Source: Streptomyces sp. I6
GTDB taxonomy: Bacteria > Actinomycetota > Actinomycetes > Streptomycetales > Streptomycetaceae
Assembly: GCA_003725745.1 (NCBI GenBank)
Contig: RHDP01000001.1
Span: 1,891,501-1,955,500 of the forward strand
Direction: 5' to 3'
Length of the DNA: 64,000 bases
The notes under the pieces are model-generated. The model saw only the letters and a program-made list of their open reading frames with translations, was not told the DNA's origin and did no database searches. Every line of letters begins with the position of its first letter. The first letter of the stretch is position 1. Below are positions 56,439-64,000 of the stretch, piece by piece. The position numbers were made by a program, and so were the translations under genes.

Positions 56439-58309
56439 CTACTTCTTCGCCTTGCCGCCCGCGGAGTCGTCACTGGACAGCACGGCGATGAACGCCTCCT
56501 GGGGGACCTCCACCGAGCCGACCATCTTCATCCGCTTCTTCCCTTCCTTCTGCTTCTCCAGCAGCTTCCGCTTGCGGGAGATGTCACCGCCATAGCACTT
56601 GGCGAGCACGTCCTTGCGGATGGCCCGGATCGTCTCGCGGGCGATGACCCGGGAGCCGATGGCCGCCTGGACCGGCACCTCGAAGGCCTGGCGCGGGATG
56701 AGCTCCTTGAGCTTGGCGACGAGCCGGACGCCGTACGCGTACGCCTGGTCCCGGTGGGTGATGGCCGAGAAGGCGTCGACCTTGTCGCCGTGCAGCAGGA
56801 TGTCCACCTTCACCAGCTGCGCGCCCTGCTCGCCCGTGGGCTCGTAGTCCAGGGAGGCGTAACCGCGGGTCTTGGACTTCAACTGGTCGAAGAAGTCGAA
56901 GACGATCTCCGCGAGGGGAAGGGTGTACCGGATCTCCACCCGGTCCTCGGAGAGGTAGTCCATGCCGAGCATCACGCCGCGGCGGTTCTGGCACAGCTCC
57001 ATGATCGAGCCGATGAACTCGCTCGGCGCCAGGATCGTCGCGCGCACGACCGGCTCGTGGACGTCGGAGATCTTGCCTTCGGGGAACTCGCTCGGGTTGG
57101 TGACGGTGTGCTCGGTGCCGTCCTCCATGACCACCCGGTAGACCACGTTCGGAGCGGTCGCGATCAGGTCCAGGCCGAACTCGCGCTCCAGGCGCTCCCG
57201 GATGACGTCGAGGTGGAGCAGTCCGAGGAAGCCGACGCGGAAGCCGAAGCCCAGGGCGGCGCTCGTCTCCGGCTCGTAGACCAGCGCGGCGTCGTTGAGC
57301 TGCAACTTGTCGAGCGCGTCGCGCAGCTCGGGGTAGTCCGATCCGTCGAGCGGGTAGAGGCCCGAGAACACCATCGGCTTCGGGTCCTTGTAGCCGCCGA
57401 GCGGCTCGGTGGCTCCCTTGGTCTGCTGGGTGATGGTGTCGCCCACCTTCGACTGGCGGACGTCCTTCACACCGGTGATCAGGTAGCCGACCTCGCCGAC
57501 GCCCAGGCCGTCGGCCGCCAGCATCTCCGGGGAGTTGGTCCCGATCTCCAGCAGCTCATGGGTCGCCCCGGTGGACATCATCCGGATGCGCTCGCGCTTG
57601 TTGAGCTGGCCGTCGACGACACGTACGTAGGTGACGACGCCCCGGTAGGAGTCGTAGACCGAGTCGAAGATCATCGCGCGGGCGGGGGCGTCCTTGACGC
57701 CGACCGGGGCCGGCACCTCCCGCACCACCCGGTCCAGCAGCGCTTCCACACCCATGCCCGTCTTGGCCGAGACCCTCAGGACGTCCGAGGGTCGCACCCG
57801 ATGAGGTTGGCGAGCTCCTCGGAGAACTTCTCCGGCTGGGCGGCCGGCAGGTCGATCTTGTTGAGCACCGGGACGATGGTGAGGTCGTTCTCCATCGCCA
57901 GGTAGAGGTTGGCGAGGGTCTGCGCCTCGATGCCCTGGGCCGCGTCCACCAGCAGGATCGTGCCCTCGCACGCGGCGAGCGACCGGGACACCTCATAGGT
58001 GAAGTCGACGTGGCCCGGGGTGTCGATCATGTTGAGGATGTGGGTACGGCCCTGCTCGTCGCCCGTGGTGGGCGCCCAGGGCAGACGCACGGCCTGGGAC
58101 TTGATCGTGATACCGCGCTCACGCTCGATGTCCATGCGGTCCAGGTACTGGGCGCGCATCTGCCGCTGCTCGACCACGCCGGTCAGCTGGAGCATCCGGT
58201 CGGCAAGCGTCGACTTGCCGTGGTCGATGTGCGCGATGATGCAGAAGTTGCGGATCAGCGCCGGGTCCGTACGGCTCGGCTCGGGCACATGGGGAGGGGT
58301 CGCGGGCAC
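56439..58309 (-). CDS. lepA: Elongation factor 4 (LepA; one apparent frameshift)
   Basis: A ribosomal GTPase of about 623 residues related to EF-G, involved in ribosome assembly and back-translocation. G1 is [10 protein letters not shown]3 DTPGHVDF and G4 NKID; the C-terminal LepA-specific domain ends [20 protein letters not shown]. One base is missing at 57789-57791; adding it joins IGCDP to [16 protein letters not shown] 58309 ([20 protein letters not shown]) is the family start; the frame is open to 58378 without homology. It is divergent from rpsT, as usual in actinobacteria. Confidence 0.96.
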
Positions 58310-58590
58310 GCAGGGTCCTGATTCTTGAGCGCCGAGCGCTCGTCTCGGGTCGATGTCGGATCGATACGCAGCCTCCATGCTCCCACGGCTGCGGGCTGCG
58401 CCCGGTTTGGGCCGGTCGGAGCGGCACTGGTAGTCTGGCCAGCTGTGTCTCGCGTGTCCTCTCCGGAGGCACCTCCCGCGCCCGGAAGGGTCATGCGCTC
58501 GGAAGAGGTCGTGTCCTCGGAAGGCCGCCCCGGAAGGTCGTGGGTGAGGGACACGCCTTCAAAGATCATCAATCCTGAAAAGGCTCTTTC
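58310..58590. other. Divergent promoter region between lepA and rpsT
   Basis: About 280 bases. A candidate -10 (tagtct) lies at 58431-58436 upstream of rpsT. No other element is certain. Confidence 0.4.
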
Positions 58591-58857
58591 GTGGCGAACA
58601 TCAAGTCCCAGATCAAGCGGAACAAGACGAACGAGAAGGCGCGCCTGCGCAACAAGGCCGTCAAGTCCTCGCTCAAGACCGCGATCCGCAAGGCCCGTGA
58701 GGCTGCCGCCGCCGGTGACGTCGAGAAGGCCACCGTGGCCGCTCGTGAGGCGTCCCGCAAGCTCGACAAGGCCGTCTCCAAGGGTGTCATCCACAAGAAC
58801 GCCGCCGCCAACAAGAAGTCGGCGCTGGCGTCCAAGGTTGCCTCCCTCCAGGGCTGA
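58591..58857 (+). CDS. rpsT: 30S ribosomal protein S20
   Basis: An 88-residue, strongly basic helical ribosomal protein. It begins [20 protein letters not shown] and ends [15 protein letters not shown]. It binds 16S rRNA in the body of the 30S subunit. The start is GTG 58591, with aaaggct in front. Its own terminator lies downstream. Confidence 0.97.
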   Translation: MANIKSQIKRNKTNEKARLRNKAVKSSLKTAIRKAREAAAAGDVEKATVAAREASRKLDKAVSKGVIHKNAAANKKSALASKVASLQG

Positions 58858-59470
58858 GCTCCCGCCCCGGGTGACCCCGGGACCTCCGGCAGCCGCCCCC
58901 CTGGGGGTGACCCGCCGGACGACTTGATCGCCGGACCGGACCAGACGGGCCCTCTCTCATCCGTCCCCGGACCCGGCACCCCGGATTCGCACGCGGCCTG
59001 CGTTCGCCACGCGGGTGCGAGTCCACCGGCTTCCCGGCCCCGGCCGGACCCGAGAACCCCGCTTCCCCGTTCTTCCCCGGTTCGGGAGGGCGGGGTTTTC
59101 GCGTTTGCGCCAGACCCCGGGCTCCGGGCCGAACAGCCGGTCGGGCCCGGCGCGAGGGGGCGGCGGCGCGGGCGGCCGCTTCCGGGGTACGGACAGGGCG
59201 GCACATGGGCAGCGGGGGGTGCGTGAGGCTGCGGAGCAGGGGGGCACGGAGCGCAGGGCACAAGGGGCGACGGGGACAGGAAGGGCGGAGGGGCAGAGGG
59301 ACAGAGCCAGAGAAGGCTCGGGGACCGGAGAAGGCGCCCACCAGAGAAGGCGCGGACCAGAGAACGGGGACCAGAGAAGGCGCGAGGCCGGGGCCCCGGA
59401 GGACGGGCATGAGCCGGCCCGGGCCGGGATACTCGGGGCGAGGACACAGCGGGTGGGCCGTGCCAGGAGG
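58858..59470. other. Long gene-free interval with repeats
   Basis: About 610 bases between rpsT and the convergent holA. It holds the rpsT terminator (59055-59097) and three or four copies of a gaccagagaaggcgcg unit (59320-59392). No gene was recognised. Confidence 0.6.
59055..59097 (+). terminator. Terminator candidate downstream of rpsT
   Basis: aaccccgc/gcggggtt arms (59055-59062 and 59090-59097), followed by ttc and a T-rich stretch, about 200 bases past rpsT. Confidence 0.55.
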
Positions 59471-60457
59471 TCAGCGGCGCAGGCGGGCCGCGCGGGCGAT
59501 CGTCACCACCGCCTTCTCCAACGCGTACTCCGGGTCGTCACCGCCTCCCTTCACCCCAGCGTCCGCCTCCGCCACGGCGCGCAGGGCGAGGGCCACACCG
59601 TCCGGCGACCACCCGCGCATCTGCTGGCGGACGCGGTCGATCTTCCACGGCGGCATACCCAGCTCGCGCGCGAGATCCGCCGGGCGGCCGCCACGCGCCG
59701 ACGACAACTTGCCGATCGCCCGTACCCCTTGCGCCAGCGCGCTGGTGATCAGGACGGGCGCCACACCGGTCGACAGCGACCAGCGCAGTGCCTCCAGCGC
59801 CTCAGCCGCGCGTCCCTCGACCGCTCGGTCGGCCACGGTGAAGCTGGACGCCTCCGCACGGCCGGTGTAGTAGCGGCCGACGACGGCCTCGTCGACCGTG
59901 CCCTCGACATCCGCGACCAGTTGCGAGACAGCGCTCGCCAGCTCCCGGAGGTCGCTGCCGACGGCGTCGACGAGGGCCTGGCACGCCTCGGGGGTCGCGG
60001 ACCGCCCCAGCGCGCGGAACTCGGAACGCACGAAGGTCAGTCGCTCCGCCGGCTTCGTCGTCTTGGGGCAGGCCACCTCGCGCGCGCCCGCCTTGCGTGC
60101 CGCGTCGAGCAGTCCCTTCCCCTTCGCGCCGCCCGCGTGCAGCAGAACCAGCGTGATCTCGTCGACCGGTGCGGCGAGGTAGGCCTTGATGTCCTTGATC
60201 GTGTCGGCGGAGAGGTCCTGCGCGCTCCGCACGACGACGACCTTGCGTTCGGCGAAGAGCGAGGGGCTCGTCAGCTCGGCGAGCGTGCCGGGCTGGAGCT
60301 GGTCGGGAGCGAGATCGCGGACGTCCGTGTCGGCGTCGGCGGCCCGGGCGGCCGTCACCACCTGCTGCACGGCGCGGTCCAGCAGCAGATCCTCCTGGCC
60401 CACCGCGATCGTGACGGGGGCGAGGGGGTCGTCGTTCGTGTTCTTCCTGGTGGCCAT
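59471..60457 (-). CDS. holA: DNA polymerase III subunit delta
   Basis: A 328-residue clamp-loader subunit that opens the sliding clamp. The N-terminus APVTIAVGQEDLLLDRAVQQ, the middle EITLVLLHAGGAKGKGLLDA and the C-terminal KIDRVRQQMRGWSPDGVALA match the actinobacterial HolA family. The Walker A motif is degenerate, as expected for delta. ATG 60457 (MATRKNTNDD) is chosen. In many actinobacteria it sits beside comEC; here N-acetyltransferase and PPOX genes lie between. Confidence 0.94.
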   Translation of the reverse strand: MATRKNTNDDPLAPVTIAVGQEDLLLDRAVQQVVTAARAADADTDVRDLAPDQLQPGTLAELTSPSLFAERKVVVVRSAQDLSADTIKDIKAYLAAPVDEITLVLLHAGGAKGKGLLDAARKAGAREVACPKTTKPAERLTFVRSEFRALGRSATPEACQALVDAVGSDLRELASAVSQLVADVEGTVDEAVVGRYYTGRAEASSFTVADRAVEGRAAEALEALRWSLSTGVAPVLITSALAQGVRAIGKLSSARGGRPADLARELGMPPWKIDRVRQQMRGWSPDGVALALRAVAEADAGVKGGGDDPEYALEKAVVTIARAARLRR

Positions 60458-60608
60458 CGCGGTCCAGCATCCCACGGGCCACCGACATCGGCCGCCGTGA
60501 ACGACTTCCCGGCACTCGCGGCTCCGGGCAAAGGAACCCGGGGCGAGGCAGGCCCGTCTCCCTCCCGGAACCCGGTCCGGGGACGTGCGCCGGGCCTGCC
60601 GTCCGGGA

Positions 60609-60854
60609 CTAGGGTTCCTCCCGCCAGCCGTCCCAGTCGGCCACGAAGCCGTCCAGTTCGGCGGGACTCAGCCTGGCTTCCGGGTCCTCCACGACCACGA
60701 GCCACTGTGCGTCCTCGGCGTCGTCCTCCCCTGCCAGGGCATCGCGCACCAAACGGGGCTCGTCGTCCACACCGAAGCGGTCCCCGATCGCCTCGATGAC
60801 CTCTTCTGCGGCGTCGCGGTCCGGAAGGACGAGCACATGTCTCACATCACTCAC
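60609..60854 (-). CDS. Small conserved acidic protein of unknown function
   Basis: An 81-residue acidic protein (SDVRHVLVLPDRDAAEEVIE... GEDDAEDAQWLVVVEDPEA... LDGFVADWDGWREE). I recognise no domain. Three consecutive GTG codons (60854, 60857, 60860) could serve as start, and the innermost overlaps the N-acetyltransferase stop. Coupling to that gene is likely. The pattern is that of a small ferredoxin-like fold, but this is inference. Confidence 0.75.
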   Translation of the reverse strand: MSDVRHVLVLPDRDAAEEVIEAIGDRFGVDDEPRLVRDALAGEDDAEDAQWLVVVEDPEARLSPAELDGFVADWDGWREEP

Positions 60855-61643
60855 CACCACATTGTGCCGTGCTCCCGGACGGCCCTGCGGACCTCGGGCA
60901 CCCGGCCCGGTTCCAGCCCGAAGTGCTCCCGGTACGCGGCGAGCACCTCGACGTCGTCACCCAGTTCCCGCTCCACGCACTCGCCGTGCACCGTGGTGAC
61001 GAGTGTGCGTCCGGACAGGGTGATCCTGCCCTGGTCCGTGAGCCGCGAGCAGACCAGGTTCCGGGTGAAGTGGGAGGCGGGCGAGGTGCGGTGGTACCAG
61101 GCACCGGCCTCGAAGTCCCCCAGCGTCCGCGGCCGCAGCTCGAGCCGGAACTTCGGCTTCCCGTCCCTCAGCAGGCCGAGGTCGCCGTCCGGTGCCTCCT
61201 CAATGCGGAACAGGCCGGCAGGGTCGCTCTGACCGCCCGCTCCTCCAGGATGAGCGGGCAGTGGCAGTGATCGCCGAATGCCACGTCGGCGAGCCACGGC
61301 CCGGTGCCGTCGTCGGCCTCCACCCGCGGGGCGAGATGGTCGTACGGGATGCCGAGCCGCCCGTCCTCCTTGAAGACCCGAGCCTGGAGCAGGGCCACGC
61401 CGAAACCGAGGCCGCGCAGCAACGCCGCCAAGGCACCGTTGAGTTCGTAGCAGAACCCGCCCCTGCGCGCCCCGACGATCTTGTCGAGCAGCGGCTTGTC
61501 CTCCAGGACCAGGTGCTCCCCCAGGTGGGCCGAGAGGTTCTCGAACGGCACCGACCGCACATGCCGCTGCTGAAGCCGCGCAACGTCTCCGAGTCGGCCC
61601 GGTCGGGACGATCGGCCCCGATGCGGCGAAGGTAGGCGTCCAC
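60851..61643 (-). CDS. Arylamine N-acetyltransferase (two apparent frameshifts)
   Basis: A CoA-dependent enzyme of about 265 residues that acetylates arylamines and hydrazines. The catalytic triad is readable: Cys in RRGGFCYELNG, His in IPYDHLAPRV, Asp in WLADVAFGD. The N-terminus is VDAYLRRIGADRPDRADSET and the end is VREHGTMWW. Sequence moves through three frames, with one base missing near 61574-61580 and one near 61226-61232. Both are single-base losses, as elsewhere in this window. GTG 61643 is the start. The stop overlaps the small downstream gene. Confidence 0.9.
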
Positions 61644-61803
61644 GGCCTCTGGCTGCGGGGGCTGGCTGCGGTGTCCATGGGTTCAGTCTGTGCCGTAGGC
61701 CGGACGATCCGCCATGCGCCGCACGTCCTAGGGCGCCGGGCGGAGGCGCATCGGTCCGCTGCCCGACGCACCCGAGCCCGCCCACGGCGTACCGTTCCGG
61801 GTC

Positions 61804-62259
61804 ATGACGAACCCCCAGCCGGTCCGCAACCGGGCGCAGCGAAGGAAGGATGCCCTCGGCCGACTCGCGCGGGACCGTGACGCCTGGGTGGCCACGGCAT
61901 CGGTGCACGGCAGACCCACACTCGTGCCCCTGTGGTTCCTATGGGACCGGGGCACGCTGCTGATGTGCACCCGGCGCGACACCGCGACCGCCCGCAATCT
62001 GACCCCGTGCGGCGAGGCCGTCGTCACCGTCGGCCCGGCCACGGACGTGGTGCACGTATCCGGCACAGCGGAGATCGTGGAGTGTGACGCCCTGGCACCC
62101 GACTCCGCCGGCGCTTTCTCGGCGAAACTCGGTTGGGATCCGCGCGGCGGGACCCAACGGGTCTTCCTCCGGATCATCCCTCACACGGTCAAGGCATGGC
62201 GGGAGGAGAACGAGCAGTCGGGCCGTCTGCTGATGCGCGACGGCCGGTGGCTGGACTGA
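61804..62259 (+). CDS. Pyridoxamine 5'-phosphate oxidase-fold (PPOX) protein
   Basis: A 151-residue split-barrel flavin- or F420-binding protein. It shows DRDAWVATASVHGRPTLVPL, the FLWDRGTLLMCTRRDTATARN cofactor-binding region and VVHVSGTAEIVE. Family members are F420- or FMN-dependent reductases or haem-binding proteins; the activity is not assignable. ATG 61804 (MTNPQPVRNRAQRRKDALGR). It is divergent from the N-acetyltransferase gene. Confidence 0.9.
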   Translation: MTNPQPVRNRAQRRKDALGRLARDRDAWVATASVHGRPTLVPLWFLWDRGTLLMCTRRDTATARNLTPCGEAVVTVGPATDVVHVSGTAEIVECDALAPDSAGAFSAKLGWDPRGGTQRVFLRIIPHTVKAWREENEQSGRLLMRDGRWLD

Positions 62260-62715
62260 CGGAAGCCGCACCCGGCAGGCAGGCTGCCCGCCGCGACCTC
62301 CCCGACCTCCCCGGCCTGGAGACCGAGCGCTACGCGACGGCGCCGCACGGGCCCGCGCGTGCGGGCCGGGCCGCCCCGCCGAGGCGGAGCCGGCCGAACG
62401 GAACCAGATCGGAGACCCGCCCCGCCCGGAGCCCGGGTGAAGGGTGCTGAACCGGATGGAAACCATGGCTCGACCGCCAGCAGGGCTTTGCCGGAGACCT
62501 GACCGACCGGAGGGTGATCGGACCTACCGGAGGGCGAACCGGCCGAAGAGCGAACCGGCCCGGCGCCGCCCGGCCAAAGGCCAACCGGCCGAAGGGCCGA
62601 ACTGGCCGGGGGCCAACCGGCCCGGCGCCCCGGCCGGGCCGGGCGCCCCCGTGGCCGGGATCCCCGTGGCACGCTCGGTGCACTCGTCAGGGCCGGGCGG
62701 TCCGTGGTGGGGCGC
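62260..62715. other. Gene-free interval with short imperfect repeats
   Basis: About 455 bases. A ggccaaccggccgaa-type unit recurs between 62520 and 62640. No gene; it lies between the convergent PPOX and comEC genes. Confidence 0.55.
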
Positions 62716-63999
62716 TCATGGCGCCCGCGGGGCCCGGGAGCCTCGTGCCACGGCGCGCAGGCCTCCTCCGGAGCCCGTGACGGCGATCGCCCCGTCGATG
62801 TCGGTACGCATCACCAGCGCGCCCTGGGACCGCAGAGCTGCGACGGTCCGCGGCGACGGATGCCCGTACGGGTTGCCCCGGCCGCAGGAGATGAGGGCCA
62901 GCCGCGGCCGGGCCGCTGCGAGCAGAGCGGGATGCTGGAAGGCCGACCCGTGGTGCGCGACCTTGAGGACGTCGACCCGTGGGAGGGCCGGGTGCGCCCG
63001 CATCAGCCCCTGCTGCGCGGGGGGTTCCAGATCCCCGAGGAGTAGCAGTGACACACCCTCGTCCGTCCGCGCGAGCAGGGTGACGCTCGCGTCGTTCGGC
63101 TCCTCCGGCTTCGTGCCGGGCTCCGGCCCGGAGCCGGGCACGGGCCAGAGCACCTGCCAGGTGAGCCCTGCCGTACGCCGTCGCTCCCCCGGTCCGGGAC
63201 GGATCAGCGGCACACCGGCGGCCTCGGCGGTCCGGTACACGAACTCGGCCCGCTCGCGCGGCTCTTCGAGAGTGGTCGTCTGGATCGCGCCGACGCTTCT
63301 GCCCCGCAGGGCGCCGGGCAGCCCCGCAACATGGTCTGCGTGGAAGTGGGTCAGCAGGAGCAAAGGCACCCTGCTGACGCCCAGTTCGCGCAGGCACCGG
63401 TCGGTCAGTGCCGGGTCGGGCCCGGCGTCCACCACCACGGCCGTCCCTTCACCCGCGGCCAGAACCGCGGCGTCGCCCTGGCCGACGTCGCACACCGCGA
63501 ACGACCAGCCGGGCGGCGGCCATCCGGTGACGATCCTCATCAGCGAGGGCGGCCGCAGCACCACGAGGACGAGGAGGAGGGCGCATCCCACGGCGGGCCA
63601 GGGGCCCCGGACCAGCCTGCGCACCATCAGCATCCCCACGGTGGTGACCGCGGCCAGCAGCAGTGCGCCCCACCAGCCACCGGGCCACTCGGCCTGTGCG
63701 CCGGGGAGACCGGCGCCGGTACGGGCGACTCCGGCGATCCACTGGACCGGCCAGCCGGCGCAGCGTGCCAGCAGTTCGGCGGCCGCTGTCGAGACCGGTG
63801 CGGCGGCGAGCGCCGCGAACCCCAGCACCGTGGCGGGCGCCACGGCAGGCTCGGCGAGGACACTGCAGGGGATCGCCACGAGACTGATCCGCTCGGCGAA
63901 CACGACCACGACCGGTGCGCACACCGCCTGCGCCGCGGCGGCAGCGGCGAGTGCCCCCGCGCATCGAGCGGGCACTCCACGCTGCCGCAGGCCAACGCT
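62716..63999 (-). CDS. comEC: ComEC/Rec2 DNA-uptake channel protein, C-terminal part (5' end outside window)
   Basis: The last ~427 residues of a ComEC/Rec2-type membrane protein that forms the DNA channel in competence, open to the window edge. Several hydrophobic helices (for example GALLLAAVTTVGMLMV) precede a C-terminal metallo-beta-lactamase domain (VCDVGQGDAAVL, LLTHFHADHVAGL, LKVAHHGSAFQH). The MBL metal motif is intact. Transformation is not generally observed in Streptomyces, so its role there is unclear. Confidence 0.93.
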   Translation of the reverse strand, partial: SVGLRQRGVPARCAGALAAAAAAQAVCAPVVVVFAERISLVAIPCSVLAEPAVAPATVLGFAALAAAPVSTAAAELLARCAGWPVQWIAGVARTGAGLPGAQAEWPGGWWGALLLAAVTTVGMLMVRRLVRGPWPAVGCALLLVLVVLRPPSLMRIVTGWPPPGWSFAVCDVGQGDAAVLAAGEGTAVVVDAGPDPALTDRCLRELGVSRVPLLLLTHFHADHVAGLPGALRGRSVGAIQTTTLEEPRERAEFVYRTAEAAGVPLIRPGPGERRRTAGLTWQVLWPVPGSGPEPGTKPEEPNDASVTLLARTDEGVSLLLLGDLEPPAQQGLMRAHPALPRVDVLKVAHHGSAFQHPALLAAARPRLALISCGRGNPYGHPSPRTVAALRSQGALVMRTDIDGAIAVTGSGGGLRAVARGSRAPRAP

Positions 64000-64000
64000 C

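Overview
The window is about 64 kb of very GC-rich chromosome (roughly 70-75% G+C by eye). Codons are strongly biased to G/C third positions, GTG and TTG starts are frequent, and terminators are long GC hairpins without U-tracts. Gene content and order (era / ybeY / phoH / rsmE / dnaJ / hrcA / hemW / lepA / rpsT / holA / comEC, and glyS / znu / zur / uppS / recO) are those of an actinomycete, almost certainly a Streptomyces or close relative. No tRNA, rRNA, CRISPR array, transposase or prophage gene was found. This looks like core chromosome with small accessory insertions.

Layout. 1-6.8 kb: the end of nirB with nirD (nitrite assimilation), a DinB/DUF664 protein, a short-chain dehydrogenase, a VOC protein, a Tat-exported PhoX-type protein and a winged-helix regulator. 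7.3-16.3 kb: ppdK, dusB, small Streptomyces proteins (DUF6158 and DUF6243 type), an aldo/keto reductase with a TetR regulator, and glyS. 16.6-19.9 kb: the zinc-uptake operon znuACB with zur, and two Zur boxes overlapping the znuA start. 20-22.7 kb: uppS, recO, an ArsR regulator and a roadblock-like protein. 23.2-28 kb, accessory: a membrane-anchored NB-ARC/TPR STAND protein, a class A beta-lactamase and a TerB-like protein. 28.2-30.1 kb: leuA behind a leucine-rich leader peptide. 30.2-31.6 kb: a protealysin-like M4 protease with its emfourin inhibitor. 31.7-39.2 kb: era ... cytidine deaminase-like, YjbR, CNNM/CBS, ybeY, phoH, with a WxL-like/DUF916-like surface pair inserted between era and the deaminase-like gene. 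39.7-47.5 kb: PfkB kinase, MFS remnants, add, rnz, HIT, a lipoprotein, rsmE and a nitronate monooxygenase. 47.8-58.9 kb: dnaJ-hrcA (with CIRCE), an MBL protein, DUF3097, a second DinB protein, hemW, an acyl-CoA ligase, lepA and rpsT. 59.5-64 kb: holA, arylamine N-acetyltransferase, a PPOX protein and the end of comEC.

A dominant technical feature is that at least 14 genes are interrupted by single-base deletions (17 in total), nearly all in C or G runs. They include genes expected to be essential or highly conserved (era, glyS, lepA, dnaJ, ybeY). Adding one C or G restores each family-like sequence. I therefore read them as sequencing or assembly errors and annotate each as one CDS, with the frameshift noted. 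The best candidates for unusual biology are the WxL-like pair, the NB-ARC/beta-lactamase/TerB cluster, the leuA attenuator, the protease-inhibitor pair and several uncharacterised palindromes and length-variable repeats.
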